From positions 1 through 14,972 of the forward strand of contig JAEZCD010000069.1 in NCBI GenBank assembly GCA_023430145.1: a stretch of DNA of 14,972 nt. Reading direction: 5' to 3'. Under the pieces are notes generated by a model. It was given only the letters and a program-made list of their open reading frames with translations, was not told the origin of the DNA and did not search any database. Position 1 is the stretch's first letter, and every line of letters starts with the position of its first letter. Position numbers and translations under genes: made by a program. Below, piece after piece: positions 1 to 7,427 of this stretch. This DNA comes from Pseudomonadota bacterium (lineage in GTDB: Bacteria; Pseudomonadota; Alphaproteobacteria; Rhizobiales; Methylopilaceae).

Positions 1-63
1 GTCAAGGGCGCCGCGCGACCGGTGGCGTTCGTGCCGCTGCCGAGGCCGAACCCGCGCCGTTGA
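1..63 (+). CDS. C-terminal end of an unidentified gene (partial)
   Basis: An open frame enters from the left edge and ends at TGA 61-63, giving a 20-residue tail rich in proline and arginine. In this frame 18 of 20 codons end in G or C. The frame of the following gene, which is also open here, has only 13 of 19, so this frame is the likelier coding one upstream of base 60. The stop overlaps the TTG start of the next gene as TTGA, a usual sign of translational coupling within one operon. The tail is too short to name a family. Confidence 0.5.
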   Translation, partial: VKGAARPVAFVPLPRPNPRR

Positions 64-1115
64 GCGCCCGCCCGGCCGGGCCGCCGATCGCCCTCACGCT
101 GCTGACCGGCTTTCTCGGCGCCGGCAAGACGACGCTGCTGAACCGCCTCCTGCGCGACCCGGCGCTCGGCGACACCGTCGTGCTCGTCAACGAGATCGGC
201 GAGATCGGCCTCGACCATCTGTTCGTCGGCATGCTCGGCGAGACCGCGGTGACGCTCGCCTCGGGTTGCGTCTGCTGCTCGATGCGCGGCGAGCTCGAGA
301 CCAGCCTCGAGCAGCTGCTGCGCGATCGCGACAATGGCCGCATGCCGCCGTTCCGGCGCCTCGTGCTGGAGACGACCGGCCTCGCCGACCCAGTGCCGCT
401 GCTGCAGGGGGTGATGGCGCATCCCTATCTCGTGCTGCGCTACGCGATCGACGGCGTGCTGACGGTCGTGGACGCCGTCAACGGCGCCGACACCCTGGAC
501 CGCTTCGAGGAGGCGCGGCGGCAGGTGGCGCTCGCCGACCGCATCGTGCTGTCGAAGGCGGACCTCGCCTTCCCGGCCGACACCGACGCGCTGCGGCGGC
601 GCCTCGCTTCGATGAACCCGGTGGCGCCGATCCTGCCCGCCGACGCGCCGGCCGACATCCTGCTGCCGCCGGCCGCCGACGCAGTGCAGCGCCTCGCCGC
701 CCAGCTCGCCGGCTTTCCCGAAGCGCCGCACGACGATCGCCTGCGCACGATCTCGGTGGCGAGCGAGGCGGCGCTGTCGCCGCACGCCTTCGACCTGTTC
801 GTAGAGCTGCTGCGGGGGGCGCACGGGCCGAAGCTGTTGCGGGTGAAGGGGCTCGTCCGGCTCACCGACGACCCGTCGCGGCCGGTGCTGATCCATGGCG
901 CCCAGCACGTCTTCCATCCGCCGCTGCGGCTGCCGGCCTGGCCCGACGCGGACGAGCGCTCGCGCATGGTGATCGTCGGCGACGGGCTGCCGGAGGGGCT
1001 CGTCGAAAAACTCTACCTCGCCTTCGCGGGCGCATCCGCGCCGGACACGCCCGACGCCGCCGCGCTCACCGACAATCCGCTGGCGCCGAAGCCGGGCGGT
1101 CTGCTGGGAGGCTGA
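60..1115 (+). CDS. CobW-type (G3E family, COG0523) GTP-binding metal chaperone
   Basis: This 351-residue protein is a GTPase of the G3E/COG0523 family, cytoplasmic proteins that deliver zinc or other metals to client enzymes. Visible motifs are Walker A GFLGAGKT (residues 17-24), the metal-binding CxCC motif GCVCC (69-73), ETTGLADP (104-111), and SKAD (165-168) in place of the usual NKxD base-recognition motif. The C-terminal part, with KGLVRL and HGAQHVFHPP, fits the CobW_C domain. The only plausible start before Walker A is TTG at 60, overlapping the stop of the upstream gene; the Shine-Dalgarno match is weak (GAGG at 42-45), so coupling probably drives initiation. No cobalamin genes are near, so a role in B12 synthesis is unlikely. 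The client and metal cannot be told from this window. Confidence 0.9.
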   Translation: MSARPAGPPIALTLLTGFLGAGKTTLLNRLLRDPALGDTVVLVNEIGEIGLDHLFVGMLGETAVTLASGCVCCSMRGELETSLEQLLRDRDNGRMPPFRRLVLETTGLADPVPLLQGVMAHPYLVLRYAIDGVLTVVDAVNGADTLDRFEEARRQVALADRIVLSKADLAFPADTDALRRRLASMNPVAPILPADAPADILLPPAADAVQRLAAQLAGFPEAPHDDRLRTISVASEAALSPHAFDLFVELLRGAHGPKLLRVKGLVRLTDDPSRPVLIHGAQHVFHPPLRLPAWPDADERSRMVIVGDGLPEGLVEKLYLAFAGASAPDTPDAAALTDNPLAPKPGGLLGG

Positions 1116-1130
1116 CGCATCACCTTCTTC

Positions 1131-1298
1131 CTTCTCGCGAGGGGAGAAGAGCCTGCCCCGGACCCGATCCAGGAGCCGATCCGGGGTGGCCGCGACGCGG
1201 CCGGATGAGGGGGCGGTCGTTCTGATGCTCCGTAGCGCCGCACCCGTCGCCTTCGGCGGCGACACTCTCTCCCTCCCGGGCCCACTGGGAGAGGGAAG
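1131..1298. repeat. Multi-hairpin palindromic intergenic element
   Basis: Most of the 248-base gap between the GTPase and the dehydrogenase is a chain of inverted repeats. CTTCTC 1131-1136 pairs with GAGAAG 1144-1149, CCCCGGA 1156-1162 with TCCGGGG 1180-1186, GGCCGC around 1188 with GCGGCC ending at 1202, and CTCTCCC 1267-1273 with GGGAGAG 1287-1293. The stretch also holds GGATGAGGGGG (1203-1213), a string often seen in dispersed repeats of Hyphomicrobiales. No open frame with a ribosome binding site is present. It resembles the elements at 3896-3949 and 5152-5270. A transcript-end or mRNA-stability role is possible but not shown. Confidence 0.55.
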
Positions 1299-1351
1299 GG
1301 CAGGCGTGGCGCTGGACTCCGCGCCTCCGGGGCGCCAAAACCTGCCCCGGC

Positions 1352-1357
1352 AGGAGG
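1352..1357 (+). promoter_or_regulatory. Strong ribosome binding site of the hydroxybutyrate dehydrogenase
   Basis: A perfect AGGAGG lies 6 bases before the ATG at 1364. It fixes this start over the longer out-of-frame reading that begins upstream. Confidence 0.85.
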
Positions 1358-1363
1358 AACGGC

Positions 1364-2152
1364 ATGCGCGCGCTGGAAGGAAAGATCGCCCTCGTCACCG
1401 GCTCGACGAGCGGCATCGGGCTCGGCATCGCCGAAGCCTTCGCGGAAGCCGGTGCGGCGGTCGTCATCAACGGCTTCGGCGACGCCGACGAGATCGAGGC
1501 CACCCGCCGGCGCCTCGCCGACATGCACCGCGTCGCCGTCCGCCACCACCCGGCCGACATGACGCGGCCGCAGGAGATCGCCGACCTCGTCCGCGACACC
1601 GAGAGCCGGCTCGGGCGCATCGACATCCTCGTCAACAATGCCGGCATCCAGCACACCGCGCCGGTCGAGGAGTTCCCGCCCGAGCGCTGGGACGCGGTGA
1701 TCGCCATCAACCTGTCGGCCGCCTTCCACGCCATCCGGGTGGCGCTGCCCGGCATGCGGGCCCGCAATTCCGGCCGCATCATCAACATCGCCTCCGCGCA
1801 CGGCCTCGTCGCCAGCCCCAACAAGGCGGCCTATGTGGCCGCCAAGCACGGCCTCGTCGGCCTGACGAAGGTCGTGGCGCTCGAGACGGCGACGACCGGC
1901 ATCACCTGCAACGCCATCTGTCCCGGCTGGGTGCTGACGCCGCTCGTCGAGAAGCAGATCGACGCCTGGGCCGAGCGCGAGGAGATCTCCGTCGCCGAGG
2001 CGCGGATCGCCCTCCTTTCCGAGAAGCAGCCGAGCCGCGCCTTCGTCACGCCGAAAGAGATCGGCGGCATCGCGCTGTTCCTGTGCTCGGAGGCGGCGGC
2101 GCAGATTCGCGGCGCCACGCTCTCGGTCGACGGCGGCTGGACGGCGCAGTAG
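1364..2152 (+). CDS. bdhA: D-3-hydroxybutyrate dehydrogenase (SDR family)
   Basis: This 262-residue short-chain dehydrogenase most resembles D-beta-hydroxybutyrate dehydrogenase, which interconverts 3-hydroxybutyrate and acetoacetate with NAD in polyhydroxybutyrate turnover. Visible are the Rossmann glycine motif TGSTSGIG (12-19), NNAG (91-94), and the catalytic tetrad N116, S144, Y157 and K161 (YxxxK). The strings GIQHTAPVEEFP and IASAHGLVAS, the EKQPS near the C-terminus and the closing DGGWTAQ are typical of BdhA rather than of general SDRs. The length (about 260) is normal and the start has a perfect AGGAGG. KduD, the 2-keto-3-deoxygluconate dehydrogenase that would follow KduI, is also an SDR, but the motifs here point to BdhA. 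The gene is separated from its neighbours by hairpin-rich gaps and is probably its own unit. Confidence 0.88.
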   Translation: MRALEGKIALVTGSTSGIGLGIAEAFAEAGAAVVINGFGDADEIEATRRRLADMHRVAVRHHPADMTRPQEIADLVRDTESRLGRIDILVNNAGIQHTAPVEEFPPERWDAVIAINLSAAFHAIRVALPGMRARNSGRIINIASAHGLVASPNKAAYVAAKHGLVGLTKVVALETATTGITCNAICPGWVLTPLVEKQIDAWAEREEISVAEARIALLSEKQPSRAFVTPKEIGGIALFLCSEAAAQIRGATLSVDGGWTAQ

Positions 2153-2194
2153 CGCGGCGCCGCGGTGTTCCTCGGCCCTGCCGAGGGCGCCGCG
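2153..2194 (+). terminator. Nested GC-rich hairpin directly after the dehydrogenase stop
   Basis: Starting at the base after the stop codon, CGCGGCGCC (2153-2161) pairs with GGCGCCGCG (2186-2194). Inside it CCTCGG (2170-2175) pairs with CCGAGG (2181-2186) around a 5-base loop, competing for one base with the outer stem. No run of T follows, so this is not a textbook intrinsic terminator. The placement suggests a transcript end or a stability hairpin. Confidence 0.4.
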
Positions 2195-2224
2195 ACGGGT
2201 CGCCCACGGCTCGATGATCCATTA

Positions 2225-2255
2225 GGGTCGGCCGGCCGTGCGCCCGACCCGAGGA
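2225..2255 (+). promoter_or_regulatory. Hairpin next to the ribosome binding site of the serine hydrolase
   Basis: GGGTCGG (2225-2231) pairs with CCGACCC (2244-2250), leaving a 12-base loop. The Shine-Dalgarno sequence GAGGA (2251-2255) follows at once and stands 6 bases before ATG 2262. This spacing favours ATG 2262 over the upstream in-frame GTG 2238, which lies in the hairpin loop region. Whether the hairpin affects translation is unknown. Confidence 0.45.
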
Positions 2256-2261
2256 TCAGCC

Positions 2262-3821
2262 ATGCATGCCGCGTCCGTTCTCCGAGCCGCCCCGACCCGT
2301 CTTGTGGCGGCGGCGCTGATCGCCGCGCTCGCCCATCCCGGTTCCGGCGCCGCGCAGGCGGCCGATCCCGGCATGGAGAAGCGCGTCGCCGACCTCGTGC
2401 CCGGCCTCGAGGCCTATGTCGGCGCGAACATGAAGGCGTTCGACGTGCCGGGAGCGGCGATCGGCATCGTCGTCGGCGACAAGCTGGTCTATGGCAAGGG
2501 CTTCGGCGTCCGCAAGAAAGGCGGCGCGCCGGTCGATGAAAGGACCGTCTTCCAGATCGGCTCGACCACGAAGGCGTTCCTGGCGACCACCATCGCCATC
2601 GCCGTCGACCGCGGCAAGCTCGCCTGGGACGACCGCGTCGTCGACCTCCACCCGGGCTTCCAGATGAAGGACCCCTGGGTTACGCGCGAGTTCCGCGTCT
2701 TCGACCTTTTGGCCCAGCGCTCCGGCCTGCCGCCCTATGCCAACGACGTGCTGTCGTTCCTCGGCTACGACGAGGCGGCGATGATCGGCTCGCTGCGCCA
2801 TGTCGAGCCGGTGTCGAGCTTCCGCACCACCTTCGCCTATACCAACATCACCCACCTGTTGGCCGGGCGCATCGTCGCCGCGCGCGAGGGCGCCGCCGAC
2901 TGGAACGCGCTCCTGAAGAAGGAGCTGCTGGAGCCGCTCGGCATGGACGAGACGAGCTGGACGGCGGCGGCGATCGCCGCCGCGCCGAACCACGCCGAAG
3001 GCTACATGTTCGACCCGGGCGGCAGCGTCGCGGTGCCGTTCACGCAGGGCTTCCCCTACGACCTCGGCGGCGCCGGCGACATCAACTCGTCCGTCGAGGA
3101 CATGCAGCATTGGCTGCGGCTGCAGGTCGGCGACGGCGTGTTCGAGGGGCGCCGACTCGTCTCCTCGGAGAGTCTCGCCTTCACGCGGACGCCGAAGGTG
3201 GCGCGCGACCAGAAAGCCTCCTACGCCTATGGCTGGGTCACCTACGCGACGCCGAACGGCACCCTCGTCTGGCACAATGGCGGCACGAACGGCTTCGGCG
3301 CCTTCGTCGGCCTGCAGCTCGACCGCAAGGTCGGCCTCGTGATCCTCAGCAACCAGGGCAATGTCGGGTTCCCGGACGCGGTCGGCCTGTGGGCGATGGA
3401 CCGGCTGATGGGCAATCCCGAAGTCGATTATGCCGCCCTGCTGCTGACGAGCGCCAAGGCGAAGAACGCCGAGGACACCAAGCTCTGGGCCAAGCCTGCC
3501 GCGCCGCGCCCGTTCCCGCCGCTGGCGCCGCTGGCCGGCAGCTATTCGAGCCCTGTCTTCGGCAAGGCGGAGCTGCGCGTCGACGGCGACGGCCTCGTCA
3601 TGCGCCTCGCCGCGGTCGGCGCCGAGCTGAAGCTCGAGCCGTGGGACGGCGGCATCATGACGGCGCGGCTGCTGCCGGACGGAAAATTCGCCGCGGTCGT
3701 CGCCAGCAGCGGCCCCAATCCATTCGCCTTCGTCGAGCCGCAGATGGACGGCAAGGGCCAGCTTTCGATCCTGCGCCTGTCCTTCGACGACGGCCAGGCC
3801 TACGAGTTCCGGCGCGAGTGA
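2262..3821 (+). CDS. Exported serine hydrolase (beta-lactamase class C / esterase family)
   Basis: This 519-residue protein belongs to the serine beta-lactamase-like family (PF00144: class C beta-lactamases, D-aminopeptidases, esterases). The nucleophile motif SxxK is S101-TT-K104 (IGSTTKAF), the Tyr motif is Y193-TN (FAYTNITH), and the third box is H338-NG (WHNGGTNG), as in esterase-like members rather than KTG of true beta-lactamases. Residues 1-33 form a signal peptide ending near AAQA, so it acts in the periplasm or outside. The last 100 or so residues, from PPLAPLAGSY, look like the small beta-rich domain (DUF3471-like) often found after this fold. The start was placed at ATG 2262 because GAGGA precedes it and the signal peptide then has a normal length. 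The substrate is unknown; antibiotic resistance should not be assumed. It is followed by a convergent gene. Confidence 0.85.
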   Translation: MHAASVLRAAPTRLVAAALIAALAHPGSGAAQAADPGMEKRVADLVPGLEAYVGANMKAFDVPGAAIGIVVGDKLVYGKGFGVRKKGGAPVDERTVFQIGSTTKAFLATTIAIAVDRGKLAWDDRVVDLHPGFQMKDPWVTREFRVFDLLAQRSGLPPYANDVLSFLGYDEAAMIGSLRHVEPVSSFRTTFAYTNITHLLAGRIVAAREGAADWNALLKKELLEPLGMDETSWTAAAIAAAPNHAEGYMFDPGGSVAVPFTQGFPYDLGGAGDINSSVEDMQHWLRLQVGDGVFEGRRLVSSESLAFTRTPKVARDQKASYAYGWVTYATPNGTLVWHNGGTNGFGAFVGLQLDRKVGLVILSNQGNVGFPDAVGLWAMDRLMGNPEVDYAALLLTSAKAKNAEDTKLWAKPAAPRPFPPLAPLAGSYSSPVFGKAELRVDGDGLVMRLAAVGAELKLEPWDGGIMTARLLPDGKFAAVVASSGPNPFAFVEPQMDGKGQLSILRLSFDDGQAYEFRRE

Positions 3822-3895
3822 TCTCTGGCCGTCTTCCACAGCCGCGCCGGATCCCTCGCCGGATCCCGGGGGTCGTCGCCAAGGCTTCGCCGCCG

Positions 3896-3949
3896 CTCGC
3901 CCGCACCCCGCATCCGTCGACGGGCGAGGGGTTCGGCACGTCCGTGCCG
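3896..3949. repeat. Inverted repeats between convergent genes, possible bidirectional terminator
   Basis: In the 201-base gap between the serine hydrolase and the convergent ATPase gene, CTCGCCCG (3896-3903) pairs with CGGGCGAG (3921-3928). A second near-palindrome follows, GGCACG (3935-3940) with CGTGCC (3943-3948). There is no T run on either side. The first hairpin is of the same kind as those at 1131-1298 and 5152-5270. No open frame in the gap has a credible start. Confidence 0.45.
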
Positions 3950-4022
3950 CGGGAGGCGTCAATGCCGCGGTCCCTCAGGCGATGACCGGGCCACGTCGCG
4001 GAGCTGGCGACCAGGATGCGCG

Positions 4023-5129
<1,107 letters not shown>

Positions 5130-5151
5130 GCTGCTCCTCCGTGGCGGCTTG

Positions 5152-5270
5152 CCTCCCCCTGCAAGGGGGAGGTCGAGACGGCGAAGCCGTCCGGGTGGGG
5201 GTCTCGTCCGTCGAAGAAGACCCCCTCTCGGCTCGCTCCGCGAGTCCGGTCTCCCCCTTGCAGGGGGAGA
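5152..5270. repeat. Three-hairpin palindromic element inside the transporter operon
   Basis: The 184-base gap between the MalG-type and MalK-type genes holds three strong hairpins. CCTCCCCCT (5152-5160) pairs with AGGGGGAGG (5164-5172) around a 3-base loop. GGGGGTCT (5197-5204) pairs with AGACCCCC (5218-5225). TCTCCCCCT (5250-5258) pairs with AGGGGGAGA (5262-5270) around a 3-base loop. The two outer hairpins are nearly the same sequence and bracket the element. Such units are common as dispersed repeats in Hyphomicrobiales. Being within an operon, it could lower or separate expression of the ATPase gene; that is inference. Confidence 0.65.
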
Positions 5271-5313
5271 AGAAGGTCGCGCCCGCCGAGGCGGGAGCCC
5301 ACCCCTCCCCGCC

Positions 5314-6366
5314 TCATTTCAGGCCGGTGCCGGCGATGCCGGTGGTGATGAAGCGCTGCAGGAAGACGAAGACCAGCACGACCGGGATCATCGTCACCAC
5401 CGTCATGGCGAGGATGAAGTGCCACTGCACGTTCAGCTCGCCGGCATAGACGTTGAGCCCGACCTGCAGCGTGTAGAGCTCCTTTCGGCTGAGCGCGATC
5501 AGCGGCCACAAAAAGTCGTTCCAGCGCCAGACGACCGAGAAGATGGCCAGCACGGCGAGCGCGGGCGCCGCCAGCGGCAGCACGATGCGCCAATAGATCT
5601 GCCACTCGGACGCCTTGTCCATGCGCGCCGCGTCGATCAGCTCGTCGGGAATCGTCAGCATGTACTGGCGCAGCAGGAAGACGCCGGTCGGCGTCGCCAC
5701 CGTCGGCAGGATGACGCCCCAGAGATTGTTGACGAGGCCGAGCGCGCTGATGATCGAGTAGAGCGGCACCATGATGACGCCGAGCGGCACCATCAGAGTG
5801 GCGAGGATCAGGAGCATGATCACGCTCTGGCCGCGGAACTGGTACTTGCTGAGCGCGAAGGCGGCCATCGAGTTGACGACGAGGGTGATCAGCGTCGCCA
5901 TCGTCGTCACGAACACGGAGTTCCAGAGGTAGCGCAGGAAGTCGAAGTGGATGAAGGGCTCGGTATAGTTGCCGAGCGCGAAGTCGATCGTCTCGAGAGG
6001 CTTGCGCTTGGAAATGTCGACGCGGACGATGTTTTGCGGCGCCGCCGGATCGACCATCTGCGCCACGAGGCCGATGCGGCGCACCTCGGCGAGCGTCTTC
6101 GTCGCGCCGTCGTCGAGGGTCACCGTGTAGAGCGGCAGCGGCTTCTCGTAGCCTACGACGGTCGCCTGCTGCGTGACGTAGGGCAAGAGCGTCGGCGGGA
6201 AGGCGGCGAGCGCCGCCGGCGTCTTGAACGAGGACAGGGTCAGCCACACCGCCGGGCCGAACATCAGGATCAGGCCGCCGATCAGCCACACCCAGGTGAC
6301 GATGTCGGTCCAATGCCAGCCCGTGCCGCCGCGCCGGCGGAGGAGGAACTGCGAGACCGTGCCCAT
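5314..6366 (-). CDS. Sugar ABC transporter permease, MalG type, with enlarged periplasmic loop
   Basis: This 350-residue inner-membrane protein is the MalG-like permease of a CUT1 importer. The first membrane helix is near residues 24-44, ending in the family motif SSFKTP (45-50). A stretch from about 62 to 130 then appears where typical MalG-like permeases pass quickly to the second helix; this places about 70 extra residues in the periplasm. The remaining helices follow from about 147 (WNSVFVTT). The EAA loop that contacts the ATPase is DAARMDKAS (245-253) followed by WRIVLPLAAP; it has D for the usual E and K251 where glycine is normal. The ATG at 6366 overlaps the stop of the MalF-type gene by one base (TGATG). 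A short GGGGGCGA is the only Shine-Dalgarno-like sequence, so translation is probably coupled. Confidence 0.9.
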   Translation of the reverse strand: MGTVSQFLLRRRGGTGWHWTDIVTWVWLIGGLILMFGPAVWLTLSSFKTPAALAAFPPTLLPYVTQQATVVGYEKPLPLYTVTLDDGATKTLAEVRRIGLVAQMVDPAAPQNIVRVDISKRKPLETIDFALGNYTEPFIHFDFLRYLWNSVFVTTMATLITLVVNSMAAFALSKYQFRGQSVIMLLILATLMVPLGVIMVPLYSIISALGLVNNLWGVILPTVATPTGVFLLRQYMLTIPDELIDAARMDKASEWQIYWRIVLPLAAPALAVLAIFSVVWRWNDFLWPLIALSRKELYTLQVGLNVYAGELNVQWHFILAMTVVTMIPVVLVFVFLQRFITTGIAGTGLK

Positions 6367-7400
6367 CAGCGTCGCCCCCGCTTTTCGCCCGAGCGCGAGG
6401 CGGCGAGCTGCATCAGCGTCAGCACGACGAGCACCGCGCCCATCAGGATCGAGGCGGCCGCCGCGAGCCCTGGATTGCGGAGCTGCGACGCGAAGCCCGT
6501 CTCGAAGATGTACTGGATGAGATACATGGTGCTGGTGCCCGGCCCGCCGCCGGTCAGCACATAGACCTCGTCGAACACCTGCACCGCCTTGATCAGCGCG
6601 AGCACGAGCACCACGAGCAGGTTCGGCATCAGGAGCGGCAGGGTGATGCGCCAGAAGACGCGCGCCGGCCGCGTGCCGTCCATCTCGGCCGCCTCGTAGA
6701 GATCCTTCGGGATCGCCTGCAAGCCGGCGAGCAGGATCAGCGCGTAGAAGCCGACATGCGCCCAGATCGAGACGCCGACCGCGGCCACGAAGGCCCAGAA
6801 GCGGTCGGTGAGCCAGGTGTAGGGCTCGGCGCCGGTCGTCTCGTAGAGCATCAGGTTGAGCAGGCCCTGCCGCTGCAGGATCCAGCGCCAGATGAGGCCG
6901 GTGACGACAGGCGACAGCAGGACGGGGAAGAAGAACACCGCGCGCCAGAAACTGCGGTTGTTCAGCTCGCGGTTCAGCACCAGCGCCGTGACGAGGGCGA
7001 CGCCGATCAGCATCGGCACCTGGACGAGGACGAAGCCGGCGGTGTTGCGGACGGCGATCCAGAACCTGTCCTCGGCGCAGCTGTTCGGGTCGAGATAGTC
7101 GGCGCAGGTCAGGAGGTGCCGGTATTGCTCGCCGCCGACGAAAGTCCGGCTGTCGAGGAAGATCGCCGTGCCGCCGGTCATCGAGTAGACGAAGTTGATG
7201 ACCAGCGGCAGCAGCACGAAGATGGTGAAGATCGCCATGTTCGGCAGCAGGAAGAAGGCGGCCATGCCGGTGAGCCCGGTCGCCTTCTGCAGCGCGCGCA
7301 GCGGCGCGTCGACGAGTCCCATGACGAGCCGCAGGGGCGCGGACACGATGTCCGCGAGCCCGGACGCGGGCGTGGTACGTGAGGTCTCGATCGTCGCCAC
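6366..7400 (-). CDS. Sugar ABC transporter permease, MalF type
   Basis: This 344-residue inner-membrane protein is the MalF-like partner permease. After a 40-residue cytoplasmic lead comes the first helix (about 48-70: FFLLPNMAIFTIFVLLPLVI). A periplasmic segment with a cysteine pair, C99 and C108 (TCADYLDPNSCAED), follows, then further helices. The EAA loop is canonical: EAAEMDG (236-242) with WRITLPLLMP after it, so this subunit keeps the glycine that the MalG partner lacks. GGGAGG lies just before the ATG. It follows the binding-protein gene by 27 bases and overlaps the next permease by one base, so all three are one transcription unit. Confidence 0.93.
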   Translation of the reverse strand: MATIETSRTTPASGLADIVSAPLRLVMGLVDAPLRALQKATGLTGMAAFFLLPNMAIFTIFVLLPLVINFVYSMTGGTAIFLDSRTFVGGEQYRHLLTCADYLDPNSCAEDRFWIAVRNTAGFVLVQVPMLIGVALVTALVLNRELNNRSFWRAVFFFPVLLSPVVTGLIWRWILQRQGLLNLMLYETTGAEPYTWLTDRFWAFVAAVGVSIWAHVGFYALILLAGLQAIPKDLYEAAEMDGTRPARVFWRITLPLLMPNLLVVLVLALIKAVQVFDEVYVLTGGGPGTSTMYLIQYIFETGFASQLRNPGLAAAASILMGAVLVVLTLMQLAASRSGEKRGRR

Positions 7401-7427
7401 TGTCGCCTCCCTGGCTGGCGCGACGGC

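Noticed and set aside
60..1115. CobW as a cobalamin biosynthesis protein
   Set aside because: No other cobalamin gene is in the window, and most COG0523 proteins outside such clusters are zinc or other metal chaperones.
1364..2152. Reading the SDR gene as KduD, which would complete the KduI pathway
   Set aside because: The IQHTAPVEEFP, ASAHGLVAS and EKQPS strings are marks of D-3-hydroxybutyrate dehydrogenase, and the gene is on the other strand and 2 kb beyond the end of the operon.
2262..3821. An antibiotic-resistance beta-lactamase
   Set aside because: The third motif is HNG rather than KTG and the protein is long with an extra C-terminal domain, which fits esterase or peptidase-like members better.
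2256..3962. A 568-codon minus-strand open frame opposite the serine hydrolase
   Set aside because: The plus-strand gene has a signal peptide and all three catalytic motifs; the antisense frame has none and a biased composition.
5152..5270. A CRISPR array or an insertion-sequence end
   Set aside because: There are only two similar short hairpins with different spacing and no regular repeat-spacer pattern, no transposase frame and no target duplication.
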